Source: Shewanella mangrovisoli
GTDB lineage: Bacteria > Pseudomonadota > Gammaproteobacteria > Enterobacterales > Shewanellaceae
Reading direction: 5' to 3'
DNA length: 64,000 bases
Assembly (NCBI RefSeq): GCF_019457635.1
Contig: NZ_CP080412.1
Location: forward strand, 2,976,001 to 3,040,000
Made by a program: the position numbers and the translations under genes. Below are positions 25,039 through 34,947 of this stretch, in pieces; positions within the stretch are counted from its first letter, which is position 1; each line of letters starts with the position of its first letter. The notes beneath the pieces are model-generated. The model saw only the letters and a program-made list of their open reading frames with translations. It was not told where the DNA came from and did not search any database.

Positions 25039-25069
25039 AAAATGCCAGCTACAACAAGAGCTGGCATTT
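25039..25069 (-). terminator. Terminator after the TonB-dependent receptor
   Basis: AAATGCCAGCT with AGCTGGCATTT forms an 11-bp stem around an 8-base loop, 18 bases past the receptor stop. Confidence 0.85.
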
Positions 25070-25086
25070 ATTATTAAGAACCTAAC

Positions 25087-27810
25087 TTAGAACTTCACAT
25101 TCACTTTAGCATACCAGTATTGGCCAGCCGTATCATAAGAAACCGGAATAGTGTTCATATCTTGGTTGTTAGTAATATATGGAGCCTCTTGGTCAAATAA
25201 ATTACGAACCCCCACAGTCAGTGCAGTATTTTCAAATACAAAGTAAGTACCTTGAACGTCATGATACCATACTGCATCTGCAATATTATCTAAGTTACTA
25301 GCACTTGCGTATAAATCTTCACCTTCTGATTGATAGCGAGTTTGCCAACCTACAGACCAATTATCCATTGTGTATGTCAAGTTTAAGTTTGTGCGTAATT
25401 TAGAGAAGACAGCAAGTGTCGTTTCCCATTGATCCGCAGCAACTTTACCTGCCGCTTCTACTTTATCAGCACCATCAAATGGAGTGTAATCATACTTTTC
25501 AAGATATGTTCCATTTAAGGTTGCAGAGAAACTGCCACTCATTAAATCGGTTTTATAAGTAAAATCGAAATCATAGCCAGCAGTTTCAAATGTGGATAAG
25601 TTAGCATTTGTTAACAATATCCCAGCAACAGTGCCAAGTGCAGAGCGGTATGGTGAAGTTGCGTGTGGCGCATCACCAGTTAAACTTGGCCCCTTGACAA
25701 ATTGACACAATGGGCTGGAAAAGTTTTCAGAGCTCCAGCAACCATTGATTACGTTATCAGTACCAGCAGTTCCAATCCCGTTTGTAATTTCAATATTGAA
25801 ATAATCAACACTCATCGTTATGCCAATATCATGACTATATACAAAGCCAGCAGTAAAACTATCAGACTCTTCCGGTTTTAGCTCCGGATTACCACCAACT
25901 ACGGTACTCGACTGGTTTGATGAAAGCGTGAAGTTACCTGGTAAACCTTCAGCAGCACAGTTTGCCTTAACGGTCGCTGATTGAGCGCCTGTAGCGTACT
26001 GTTTACAAGGTTCCGTGTAAGCTAAGTTTGTTTCACTTTGAGGTGAGAATAATTCACCAATACCAGGAGCTCGGAAACCAGATGCTATTGTTGTACGCAG
26101 CATTAGACCATCAACTGGAACCCACTCCAATCCAAATTTGGTATTAGTTGTACTATCGTCCAAGAAGTCAAAATCAGAATAACGAACAGCAGCTGTTGCA
26201 CGAAGAGACTCGGCAAATGCAACCCCTTCTAAAATAGGAAGATCTAATTCAGTATAAAGCTCATTTACCGAATATTCTCCTGATGTAGGTTCACCTGCTA
26301 CTGAATATATCTGGCCAATTGACGCCGCACCGTCTGGTGTATTTGAGTACTCTTCCCAACGTTTTTCAAAACCTGCGGCAAACATAATTTCACCACCTGG
26401 TAATTCAATCCCAACTCCACCTGAGATATTACCTTGCAATTGACGTGTTTCACCACGCACAACTGGCGAGTTTGGTACCAACATGTAAGCTAACATCGCA
26501 TCTGTCAGTGTGTTCTCTTCTAATATATTCCACACACCAGGGCAATCAGAATCAGCAGCACATAGGTCAGGATCTAGCATGGTATCAACACGAGTAGGGT
26601 TAACTCGACCTGTATCCAAGCGTGTATCGACATAACGAGCAAAGTTATATGCTAAGTCCCAGTCATAATTACCAAGTGACCCCTCAAATCCAAACACCAT
26701 TCTATAATCTGAAAAGTCTTGAGAAAATCCACGGCCACCAGTTTCAGATAAGCGACGAACAACGTAAATGTCTTCACCTGTAACGTTATATGGGTTAGAT
26801 GCAGGCATTAACGGACCCCAGAAAGTTCCTTCAGGTGCCATTAACTGATCTGATTGACGGTTAGTAAAGCCACCTTCAATAAAAGTAGATAGTGTATCAG
26901 TGATTTCGTATCTTCCCGCACCATTAATACTAAATACTTCTTGTGGAGTAACCATGTAACTAGCTGGCGCGAAGTTGTATGCATCTTTTGTTGGATCAAA
27001 TAGACGAACTTGTCCAGTAGTTTTATCTTTTACATAACCATCTGAAGATGGTGTTCCATCCGCGTAAAAAAATTGTCCCTGTGGGATTGTACCTGAACCA
27101 CTACAATATTTACCGTTAGCATTCTCAGAGATTGGACATGAAGAAAAATCACGGTCTCCTTGCCCAATAGCCTTACGGTCCGTATATTGAAGTGATAAAA
27201 CTACGTTACCACGTTCGGATGATGTTCCGGTTGTTAGAGAGAATAACGTTTTATCGCCATCGCCCTCACCAGTAATATCATACTGAACGTTGAATTCTGC
27301 ACCTTCAAAATTCTTCTTGGTTATAAAGTTAATAACACCAGCAATGGCATCAGAACCGTACACAGTTGAAGCACCATCACGTAAAACTTCAATGCGTTCA
27401 ACATATGCAGTTGGAATAGAGTTTAAATCGCCAGATGCGAATCGACGGCCGTTAATTAAAACTAAGGTACGACCCGAACCCAATCCACGCAGTGATGCAG
27501 TAGCATAACCACGGCTACCGTTGTTAACGGAAGAACCTTCAGCACCACCGTTAATTGCAGGGATATTTTGCACAAAATCTTCTAAAGTAACAGCACCAGA
27601 AGCTGCAATATCCTCTGAAGAAAACACTGAAATAGGGCTAGCTGTTTCTAAATCTGTACGTTTAATACGTGACCCAGTTACTTCGATTCGCTCAACCTTC
27701 GCACCATCTTCGTCTGCTGCAAACACTGTTGGTACAGTCAATGTTGTCGCAGTTACACCACCAATCAATGCGAAACGCACAGACTTGGCTAAAAAGTTAT
27801 TCTTATGCAT
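25087..27810 (-). CDS. TonB-dependent outer-membrane receptor
   Basis: This 907-residue protein is a large outer-membrane beta-barrel receptor. A signal peptide ends near residue 31 (TVFAAD). A plug follows: VERIEVTGSRIKRTD near residues 38-52, SLRGLGSGRTLVLINGRR and YGSDAIAGVINFITKK. The barrel has many aromatic strand ends and closes with YWYAKVNVKF, a normal C-terminal outer-membrane signature. The plug/barrel style is that of receptors for large or organic ligands, not typical siderophore receptors. The ligand is unknown. The nearby TonB2 operon is the likely energy source. An AGGGAGA ribosome site precedes the ATG. Confidence 0.92.
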   Translation of the reverse strand: MHKNNFLAKSVRFALIGGVTATTLTVPTVFAADEDGAKVERIEVTGSRIKRTDLETASPISVFSSEDIAASGAVTLEDFVQNIPAINGGAEGSSVNNGSRGYATASLRGLGSGRTLVLINGRRFASGDLNSIPTAYVERIEVLRDGASTVYGSDAIAGVINFITKKNFEGAEFNVQYDITGEGDGDKTLFSLTTGTSSERGNVVLSLQYTDRKAIGQGDRDFSSCPISENANGKYCSGSGTIPQGQFFYADGTPSSDGYVKDKTTGQVRLFDPTKDAYNFAPASYMVTPQEVFSINGAGRYEITDTLSTFIEGGFTNRQSDQLMAPEGTFWGPLMPASNPYNVTGEDIYVVRRLSETGGRGFSQDFSDYRMVFGFEGSLGNYDWDLAYNFARYVDTRLDTGRVNPTRVDTMLDPDLCAADSDCPGVWNILEENTLTDAMLAYMLVPNSPVVRGETRQLQGNISGGVGIELPGGEIMFAAGFEKRWEEYSNTPDGAASIGQIYSVAGEPTSGEYSVNELYTELDLPILEGVAFAESLRATAAVRYSDFDFLDDSTTNTKFGLEWVPVDGLMLRTTIASGFRAPGIGELFSPQSETNLAYTEPCKQYATGAQSATVKANCAAEGLPGNFTLSSNQSSTVVGGNPELKPEESDSFTAGFVYSHDIGITMSVDYFNIEITNGIGTAGTDNVINGCWSSENFSSPLCQFVKGPSLTGDAPHATSPYRSALGTVAGILLTNANLSTFETAGYDFDFTYKTDLMSGSFSATLNGTYLEKYDYTPFDGADKVEAAGKVAADQWETTLAVFSKLRTNLNLTYTMDNWSVGWQTRYQSEGEDLYASASNLDNIADAVWYHDVQGTYFVFENTALTVGVRNLFDQEAPYITNNQDMNTIPVSYDTAGQYWYAKVNVKF

Positions 27811-27840
27811 TGTCTATCTCCCTGGACATATTATGTCTTT

Positions 27841-27865
27841 ATTATAATCCGCTTATTTAATAAGC
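27841..27865 (-). promoter_or_regulatory. Promoter and palindrome upstream of the TonB-dependent receptor
   Basis: On the minus strand a TATAAT -10 lies at 27846-27841. Immediately upstream, GCTTATT-T-AATAAGC (27851-27865) is a perfect 15-base palindrome within the -10/-35 spacer, a natural repressor position. The -35 is weak. It does not match the Fur consensus. Confidence 0.45.
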
Positions 27866-28014
27866 AGTTTCAAACAGGAGTACCACGAAAAATACGGAGC
27901 ACTCAGCGAAACAATAAAATCACATATGAAACCTTTAATCAACATAAAGCAAACAAATAAAACAAAATGAAGACAAGGTAATCATAAGAGAACTGAGGAA
28001 GCGTCGGTAAAAAC

Positions 28015-28046
28015 AAAAACGCCAGTCATTGCTGACTGGCGTTTTT
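28015..28046 (-). terminator. Terminator after the porin gene
   Basis: A 14-bp perfect stem (AAAAACGCCAGTCA and its complement) surrounds a TTGC loop. U-tracts are possible in both directions; the porin lies on the minus strand. Confidence 0.92.
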
Positions 28047-28089
28047 TGTTAACTTTTAGTTATCTAGTTTCTAGATAAACAACTGAGGC

Positions 28090-29298
28090 TTAAAGCGTAT
28101 AGCGGATACCAATGGCGATGCCGTCGTCTTCTGACAATGACATTCTGGCTTCTTGCGCTTGATCTGAGCTGGTAAAGTCGCTGTAGTCTTTACGTGCTTC
28201 AACATACAGAACCGTGTTTGGATCCCAAACAAAGTGTAAACCTACAACTACAAACTGACGTTTGAACACATCATTAGGATCGGCGTTAAAGTTGGGTTGA
28301 ATAACATAATCTTTACCAGCATCCAGAATGTTGTAAGACACAAATGGACGTAAACCGTTATCAAACTTGTAAGAAACTAAAGTTTCAACACCATAGGCAT
28401 CTTTGATCAAGCGGCCAATGTTATCGGTATCATGGTTTTCTTCTTTGTGAACGTTGGCAGCTACATATAAGCCATCTTTATCGAAGTCGCCCCAAGTTGC
28501 GCCCACGCCGTAGATCAGATCAACAGCGGTTTTTTGATCGCCATTGCCATAAGCAATATCAAATTCACCGCGGTTAATACCCGCCATCAAGCTAAGCTTA
28601 TCTGTCGCTTTATAAGTTACAGAGCCGCCATAGGTGTAATCATAGGTGACTTGTTGCGCTTCTTTCTTACCAGCGTTCCATTCCACTTCACAGGCTTCTT
28701 CTGTGATGTTTTCGATATCACAGGTATAGAAGCTGCTGTTTTTCAATTGCGCCTGAACCGCAAAACTCACGTCACCAATGCTGTTACGGTATTGAACAAC
28801 TTTGTCACCACGACCGACGCCGTTTACCGCACCGTCGTCTTTGTTAAAAGTGTAAACACCTGCCGCGTTACCATCCCATACAAAACCGTAGTTGGTGTTG
28901 TAAACCACGTCATACCAAGCACCCCATTGCTTGCCAATAGTGATAGTGCCGTACTCATCGTGGCTAATGCCCGCATAACCTAAGCGGTTGTAGAAAAACT
29001 CATCTTGTACAGATTCGAAGCGGTTGTTATAGACAATATCGCTGCTGCCAACAGGGTTCACACCCCATTCCAATTTAGCAAAGGCGTTCCAACCGTGGGT
29101 TAACTCACGGCTGAAACCAAAATTAATTCGTGAAGCACCATTAACAACCTCAGTTTCACCTTGAGTGTTGATTACACGCGCATCGATAAAGCCACCGATT
29201 TCTACCGCATTTTTATCATCTTTGTAGATTTCGATTGCAGATACTGTTGGGGCGAGAAAGAGTGCTGCTAGCGCAGTTGCTACTAACGTTTTGTTCAT
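28090..29298 (-). CDS. General outer-membrane porin (Gram-negative porin family)
   Basis: The 402-residue product is a trimeric-type 16-stranded porin. Its signal peptide (MNKTLVATALAALFLAPTVSA, cut after residue 21) is followed by the family start IEIYKDDKNAVEIGGFIDARV. Acidic barrel segments include GKQWGAWYDVVYNTN and FSRELTHGWNAFAKLEWG. The C-terminus IGIRYTL ends without the canonical Phe. It would let small hydrophilic solutes cross the outer membrane. A two-cysteine loop (CDIENITEEACEVEW) is unusual for porins. It is a single gene with its own terminator. Confidence 0.92.
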   Translation of the reverse strand: MNKTLVATALAALFLAPTVSAIEIYKDDKNAVEIGGFIDARVINTQGETEVVNGASRINFGFSRELTHGWNAFAKLEWGVNPVGSSDIVYNNRFESVQDEFFYNRLGYAGISHDEYGTITIGKQWGAWYDVVYNTNYGFVWDGNAAGVYTFNKDDGAVNGVGRGDKVVQYRNSIGDVSFAVQAQLKNSSFYTCDIENITEEACEVEWNAGKKEAQQVTYDYTYGGSVTYKATDKLSLMAGINRGEFDIAYGNGDQKTAVDLIYGVGATWGDFDKDGLYVAANVHKEENHDTDNIGRLIKDAYGVETLVSYKFDNGLRPFVSYNILDAGKDYVIQPNFNADPNDVFKRQFVVVGLHFVWDPNTVLYVEARKDYSDFTSSDQAQEARMSLSEDDGIAIGIRYTL

Positions 29299-29518
29299 TT
29301 GGTGCTTAACCTTTTCGTTTATGTTTTATCAACGTCATTCCGTTGTTATATTTCCTTACAATTTCCCGGTGAGAGTAGCAAATTTTCATTACACTCTCCA
29401 AGCGAAACCTAAAGATTATGTAGAGAAACATCACAAAAACAGCGTGTTTAACCTCTATAAAACAGGTTAAAACACTACAAAGACCAGCAAACAAAACACA
29501 AAACACACAATGGAAACA

Positions 29519-31963
29519 CTAAATTAACAACAACTGATTCGACGTAATGCTGGTGTAATTTAGTTTCATTATTGAAAAAACAGGCTCTGCAATAGGGCCA
29601 ATTTGCTTATCAATGTAGTACTGATAATCAATTGTAGACGATCTATGCGAAACGGGTTCAGGACCGTTTACAGTAATTACATAATCAATCTGTGCCCCTC
29701 GCTTGCCAAAGGATGCCTTTCCTGTTAACTCACAAAGCTGGCGCGCGACTTTCACATGGGGAGAAGACTTAGCCGTGTATTCGTCTAAATTTCGGCGCAT
29801 ACGTTTACTAAACACTAACTCATCATCGCGCTTGCCCGCTTGAAGTTCGCCGATAACATCAGCCAAATAACCACTAATATCCCGTTGGTTAAACATGCGC
29901 TCATAGAGTTCAGCCTGCACCTTGCGGGCTAAGGGGCTCCAATCGCTACGAACCTGCTCCATTCCCTTAAAAGTGATTTCTAACGCTCCGCTATGGTTAC
30001 GCCAAGCTCCAACATAGCGCTTTTTACTCCCCTCCTCCGAGCCCCGCAGGGTCGGCATAAAAAACTGTTCGTAGTGGCGCTCAAATTGCAGCTCGAGAAA
30101 ACTTTCTAGCTGAAACTCCTGCGCAATTTTACTTTGCCATTGCTGATTCATTCGCGCGGCAATCTGCTTACCTAAGGCATTAATATCACTGAGATCGGGT
30201 TCTGGGCCTAAATAGACGAAGGTGGAGTCGGTATCCCCATAAATGACTTGGTAGCCCATCTCCTCAATCCACACGCGGGTTTGTTTCATAATTTGATGAC
30301 CGCGCATGGTGATGGAGCTTGCCAGTTTCGCATCGTGGAACACACAGCCTTGGGAGCCTAAAACCCCATAGAGCGAATTCATAATGATTTTAATCGCTTG
30401 CGATAAAGGCGCATTCGCCTCCCGCTTAGCTTTCTCACGTTGCTCTGAGAGATTTTGGATGAGTTTGGGCAGAATAGGTTGATGCCGATTAAAACGCGCG
30501 CCCAAAAAACCCGGAACAGTTTCAGGCTCATCTAATGCAGATCCGTCCTCATTATCTAAACCTTCAATCAACCCCTTAGGATCAATCAAAAAAGTTCGGA
30601 TAATCGATGGATAAAGGCTTTTAAAGTCAAACACTAAAATATGCTGATAAAAACCAGGGACAGAATCCATAACATAACCGCCAGGGCTTTCAATCCCTTG
30701 ACTGGCAGGCTCAGCGGGCGCGACGAAACCTGCCCTATGTAAATGCGGTAGATACAAGTGGTTAAATGCGGCGACCGAGGCGCCTACGCGCCCCAGTTCT
30801 AACCCCGTTAACTCGGCGCGAGCGAGGGCAAAATCCCACAATTGCGTATGTTCAAAGATATCCCACACTAAGCGACTATCGGTCAGATTATAGTGGGCAA
30901 GCCCTTGTTTGTTTTCGGCAAATAGCACATCAATCTCTTGAGCTCGATTTTCCACATCATGAATCGCTTTACCTTCACCCAGTAACGCTTGGGCGACAAA
31001 CTCCAAGGAGAAACGCTCAAATTGATAAAAGGCCGCCTTTAACCAATCGATACCATCGAGCACCACTCGCCCTGGCAAACTTAAGGTTTCTGGCCGAAAT
31101 TTATTCTCAACCTTCCACTCAAGGAGCGCGCCACCTCGACCAATACGCAGCGGGATCCGGTGCAGTAACGCACGCCGATATAGCAGGGCTAAGTCAAAGG
31201 TCACCACCGACCAACCAATAATCACATCGGGATCAAACTCCGTAAACCAGGCGATGAGACGATGGATAAGCGCTGCCTCATCGTTCACCCATTCGATATA
31301 GATTGCAGCATCTGGCTGCGCCTCGCCCACCATAATGACTTTTTCATAGGGCTGAGATTGTGCATCGCGTCCATAAAGGGCCACGGAATAGAGTAAACCG
31401 TCAAAACTGCATTCAAAATCGAGGGAGATAGAGCGCAGTTTAATTGCTGACTGCGGCGCAACCGCTTTGGCGCGTATGGCCCTAAAAACAGGCAACTGTC
31501 CATCTATGCCTACTTTGCCGACAAAATGCCCTAAAAATGCCACATCGAGCGCCACAAAACGCTCGATTAAAAAACGCTGCTCGGGACGGATATCCGCCTC
31601 AAATAAGGGGATCCCCGCATCCGTCGCTATCCGCTGCAAGTGACGAAACACACTACTCGATGGAGCATAAATTGCCGCCACGGATTGTCTTTTAAAGCTT
31701 TTAAGCGTAATCGGTACAAAGCGCAGCGCCAGCCCCGGCGTCTGTAACTGCAATGCAGCCATATCGCTTTGATGACAAAAACAAATGTACTCAGAGTCAG
31801 GTAACTCCACCAGCACAGGGCCTGAAACGGTGGCGAGATAATACTGCAACACAAGCGTTGCACCGCGCGTAATAGCATGGCGCGTGAGGACGCGTCCCTG
31901 TACACTCACAGGCGCAGCCGTGTCAGGCGTTAGACACTCGGGGGGATTCAACTGCGGTTTCAC
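29519..31963 (-). CDS. polB: DNA polymerase II (family B)
   Basis: Pol II is a damage-inducible family B polymerase used in translesion synthesis and replication restart. The protein shows the exonuclease region (SISLDFECSFDGLLY and WSVVTFDLALLY), then polymerase motif A (FDFKSLYPSIIRTF), motif B (KIIMNSLYGVLGSQG) and motif C (YGDTDSTF). Homology starts near residue 40 of the longest frame. A GTG at 31963, giving 814 residues, is the likely start; the TTG at 32047 is not. It diverges from dinG around one LexA box, matching known SOS control. Confidence 0.95.
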   Translation of the reverse strand: MKPQLNPPECLTPDTAAPVSVQGRVLTRHAITRGATLVLQYYLATVSGPVLVELPDSEYICFCHQSDMAALQLQTPGLALRFVPITLKSFKRQSVAAIYAPSSSVFRHLQRIATDAGIPLFEADIRPEQRFLIERFVALDVAFLGHFVGKVGIDGQLPVFRAIRAKAVAPQSAIKLRSISLDFECSFDGLLYSVALYGRDAQSQPYEKVIMVGEAQPDAAIYIEWVNDEAALIHRLIAWFTEFDPDVIIGWSVVTFDLALLYRRALLHRIPLRIGRGGALLEWKVENKFRPETLSLPGRVVLDGIDWLKAAFYQFERFSLEFVAQALLGEGKAIHDVENRAQEIDVLFAENKQGLAHYNLTDSRLVWDIFEHTQLWDFALARAELTGLELGRVGASVAAFNHLYLPHLHRAGFVAPAEPASQGIESPGGYVMDSVPGFYQHILVFDFKSLYPSIIRTFLIDPKGLIEGLDNEDGSALDEPETVPGFLGARFNRHQPILPKLIQNLSEQREKAKREANAPLSQAIKIIMNSLYGVLGSQGCVFHDAKLASSITMRGHQIMKQTRVWIEEMGYQVIYGDTDSTFVYLGPEPDLSDINALGKQIAARMNQQWQSKIAQEFQLESFLELQFERHYEQFFMPTLRGSEEGSKKRYVGAWRNHSGALEITFKGMEQVRSDWSPLARKVQAELYERMFNQRDISGYLADVIGELQAGKRDDELVFSKRMRRNLDEYTAKSSPHVKVARQLCELTGKASFGKRGAQIDYVITVNGPEPVSHRSSTIDYQYYIDKQIGPIAEPVFSIMKLNYTSITSNQLLLI

Positions 31964-32050
31964 TCTAAGGCTCTCGCTGTTTATTGATTCTCGGGACACA
32001 GAATAAAATTGCCATAAAATGGCAGAAAAGTTTCTTAGGCTATGCAATCA

Positions 32051-32066
32051 CTGTTATTATGTACAG
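32051..32066. promoter_or_regulatory. LexA (SOS) box shared by divergent polB and dinG
   Basis: CTGTTATTATGTACAG matches the SOS consensus CTGT-N8-ACAG exactly in its eight conserved bases. It lies 26 bases before the dinG ATG and about 88 bases before the polB GTG. polB and dinG are classical LexA targets in E. coli. Confidence 0.85.
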
Positions 32067-32091
32067 CATTAATTCGATAAAGTAGTGCCGC

Positions 32092-34164
32092 ATGTTACCT
32101 GACAACGTAAAAAACCAGATCCGCGCTATCTATAAAGATATTGCCGCCGCTTTGCCTAATTTTAGGCCACGCCGCGAGCAGAATTTTATGGTGGCAGAAA
32201 TCTCTAAGACCCTGGCTGGCGACTATGACAAAGATAGACGCATCATAGTGGTCGAAGCGGGTACGGGGATTGGTAAATCATTGTCTTATATCTTGGGCAC
32301 GATCCCGCTTGCGCTCGCGAGTAAGAAAAAGGTCTGTATCGCTACGGCAACCGTTGCGCTGCAAGAGCAGTTACTGCACAAAGACTTACCGTTTTTTCTC
32401 GAACAATCAGGGCTAAACTTTCGCTTCGGTCTGGTCAAAGGGCGCCAGCGTTATGTCTGTTTATCTAAACTTGCCATGCTGATCGGCGATGATAACAGTA
32501 CCCAAATGGCCATGTGGCAAACAAAGCCGGATAACAGCCAAATTGCTATGCTGCAGGAGCTACTCAGCGACTATAATGAAGGCCGCTGGAATGGTGAAAT
32601 CGATACGCTATCGACACCGATACCGGACCATCTCTGGCAGCAAATCGCCTGCGATAAACACAGTTGTCATCGGCAACTCGCCAGTCATCGTAATTGCCCG
32701 TTTCACAAGGCCCGCGAGGATGTGGATACCTGGGATGTACTGATCGCCAACCACAGTTTGCTGTTCGCCGACTTAGAGCTCGGTGGCGGGGTCATTTTAC
32801 CCGATCCCGAAGACGTATTTTACGTCATTGACGAAGCCCACCACTTACCTATCGTCGCGCGGGACTTTTCTAGCGCACAGGCAACGCTTAGGGGAGCCGC
32901 CGACTGGCTCGAAAAAGTCGGGAAGACCAGCGCAAAATTACAAAATCAGATAAAGAGCAACAATATTATCGCCCCTGCGCAGGCGATGCAGGATCATATC
33001 GGTGACTTAATCGCTCAGCTCAATCAAGTCGCCCACTTTTGTGACACTCAAACCAAACAGTTTGCCAATCCCGAGAGCCGCTATCGGTTCGAACACGGTA
33101 AATTGCCCGATGCACTAAAAATTCCCGCCGAGAATCTCGCGGCCACCTCTAATCTTGCCCTTAAGCAATTTAACAAGATGCAATTATTGCTGGCCGAGGC
33201 GATAAAAGATGGCGATATTCCTAAGCATCAAGCGGAAGCGTTACAGGCCGAAATGGGTTTTATGCTGCAGCGACTCGAAAATCTACAAAAGCTCTGGAAA
33301 ATGATGGCAAAGGAAGATTCCACGAAAGGCGCGCCCCTCGCCCGCTGGATTGAATTGCTCACAGGCAAACAGGTCGATTATCTGTTTAGCGCCTCACCGA
33401 TTGAAGTCGGGTTTATGCTCGAGTCTATGCTGTGGCAAAAGGCGGCTGGCGTCGTGCTATGTAGTGCAACGCTTCGGGCGCTGAATAACTTCGACCATTT
33501 CGCCCATCAAGTGGGATTATCGGTAAAGGACGGCAGTCGTTATCTCGCCCTGCAATCCCCCTTCGATTATCCGAATAATGCCACGCTCTACTTACCTAAG
33601 ATGAAAACCGAGCCGACGGATGATGCCTATACAGCTGAGCTTGCCGAACAGATTCTAGAGCTGATTGAAGGCGAAATGGCCACCTTAGTGTTGTTTGCAT
33701 CTTACTGGCAAATGGAGAAAGTCGCCGAATTGCTCGAGGGCAAACTCACGCAGGAAATTCTTATTCAAGGTAATGCTCCGCGTCAGCAATTACTTGAAAA
33801 CCACAAAGCCAAATGTGACAAAGGTGAACCGAGTATCTTGTTCGGCACCGGCAGTTTTTCTGAAGGCTTAGACTTACCCGGAGATTACCTCACCAATCTC
33901 ATCGTCACTAAACTGCCCTTTGCCGTGCCAACCTCACCCGTCGAGCAAGCCCATGCCGAGTATGTGAAAATAAAGGGTGGAAATCCGTTTCTGCAACTCA
34001 CCATTCCAGATGCATCGCGAAAGCTAATCCAAAGTTGTGGTAGATTACTGCGTAAAGAGCAGGATTACGGCCGAGTCACTATCCTAGATAGACGATTAGT
34101 GACCAAACGTTACGGCAAATCCTTGCTAGACGCTCTGCCCCCCTTTAGACGAGTCATTGAGTAG
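32092..34164 (+). CDS. dinG: ATP-dependent DNA helicase DinG
   Basis: DinG is an XPD-like 5'-3' helicase that resolves R-loops and D-loops and is SOS-induced. The 690-residue protein has Walker A (EAGTGIGKSLSYIL), a DEAH-type Walker B (YVIDEAHHLP), and iron-sulfur cluster cysteines at KGRQRYVCLSK and CDKHSCHRQLASHRNC. C-terminal motifs LCSATLRALNNFD, LFGTGSFSEGLDLPG and QSCGRLLRKEQD complete the set. The ATG at 32092 lies just after a LexA box. The next gene begins nine bases after its stop. Confidence 0.95.
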   Translation: MLPDNVKNQIRAIYKDIAAALPNFRPRREQNFMVAEISKTLAGDYDKDRRIIVVEAGTGIGKSLSYILGTIPLALASKKKVCIATATVALQEQLLHKDLPFFLEQSGLNFRFGLVKGRQRYVCLSKLAMLIGDDNSTQMAMWQTKPDNSQIAMLQELLSDYNEGRWNGEIDTLSTPIPDHLWQQIACDKHSCHRQLASHRNCPFHKAREDVDTWDVLIANHSLLFADLELGGGVILPDPEDVFYVIDEAHHLPIVARDFSSAQATLRGAADWLEKVGKTSAKLQNQIKSNNIIAPAQAMQDHIGDLIAQLNQVAHFCDTQTKQFANPESRYRFEHGKLPDALKIPAENLAATSNLALKQFNKMQLLLAEAIKDGDIPKHQAEALQAEMGFMLQRLENLQKLWKMMAKEDSTKGAPLARWIELLTGKQVDYLFSASPIEVGFMLESMLWQKAAGVVLCSATLRALNNFDHFAHQVGLSVKDGSRYLALQSPFDYPNNATLYLPKMKTEPTDDAYTAELAEQILELIEGEMATLVLFASYWQMEKVAELLEGKLTQEILIQGNAPRQQLLENHKAKCDKGEPSILFGTGSFSEGLDLPGDYLTNLIVTKLPFAVPTSPVEQAHAEYVKIKGGNPFLQLTIPDASRKLIQSCGRLLRKEQDYGRVTILDRRLVTKRYGKSLLDALPPFRRVIE

Positions 34165-34173
34165 GATTAAGAT

Positions 34174-34947
34174 TTGGAGTTGTTACTCGAGCCCAGTAAT
34201 TGGGCCCTGTTGGCTGTCATTGGCTTAATTGCAGGTTTTATCGATGCCGTGGTCGGTGGTGGAGGTCTGCTCTCCATTCCTGCCCTGCTCACCCTCGGGA
34301 TCCCGCCCCACACCGCCTTAGGTACCAATAAATTTGCCGCCAGTTTTGGCTCATCCATGGCAGCTTGGACCTATTATCGCCAGCATCTGCTCAAACCCAG
34401 TTTTTGGTATATGGCGTTTATCGCCACCTTTATTGGTGCGGTACTTGGCAGTGTGTTGGTGTACTTGTTAAATGCCCAGTGGCTTGAAAAAGCTTTACCA
34501 CTGCTCATTATTGGCATCGCGATATACAGCTTGCTGAGCCCAAATGCCATCTCGGATACCGATTGCCAGGCACCAACAAAAGCTCAATCTAAACTCAAAC
34601 AAAGTCTACAAGGGCTCTTGCTGGGTGCTTATGATGGTTTTGCGGGCCCAGGTATTGGCGCCTTTTGGACTGTGAGTTCAGGCGCTTTATACAAATTACC
34701 GCTGTTGCATAGCTGCGCGCTTGCCAGAGCCATGACCTTTACCAGTAACTTGACGGCGCTGGCGATCTTTGGCTTTCTTGGGCAAGTCCATTGGCAAATC
34801 GGCCTGTGGATGGGGTTATGTATGATGCTCGGCTCCTTTATCGGCGCCCGCTGTGCGATAAAATTTGGAATGCCTTTTATTCGGCCTTTGTTTATATTAA
34901 TTGTCCTGTCAATTGCCGCTAATCTGGCGTGGAGCGCATGGTTTTGA
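34174..34947 (+). CDS. TSUP family membrane permease (second copy type)
   Basis: A second TauE/SafE-type permease, distinct from the one at 12150. It has GFIDAVVGGGGLLSIPALL and ALGTNKFAASFGSSMAAW near the N-terminus, the repeat-like GLLLGAYDGFAGPGIGAFW in the middle, and about eight hydrophobic segments. The substrate is unknown. The start is a TTG at 34174, with AGGA seven bases upstream, and lies nine bases after the dinG stop. The priC frame overlaps its 3' end by about 19 bases, so dinG-TSUP-priC form a likely operon. Confidence 0.88.
   Translation: MELLLEPSNWALLAVIGLIAGFIDAVVGGGGLLSIPALLTLGIPPHTALGTNKFAASFGSSMAAWTYYRQHLLKPSFWYMAFIATFIGAVLGSVLVYLLNAQWLEKALPLLIIGIAIYSLLSPNAISDTDCQAPTKAQSKLKQSLQGLLLGAYDGFAGPGIGAFWTVSSGALYKLPLLHSCALARAMTFTSNLTALAIFGFLGQVHWQIGLWMGLCMMLGSFIGARCAIKFGMPFIRPLFILIVLSIAANLAWSAWF

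Noticed and set aside
29306-29506. Open frame of 66 codons between porin and polB
   Set aside because: No ribosome site, no recognisable protein, and it covers the porin promoter region.
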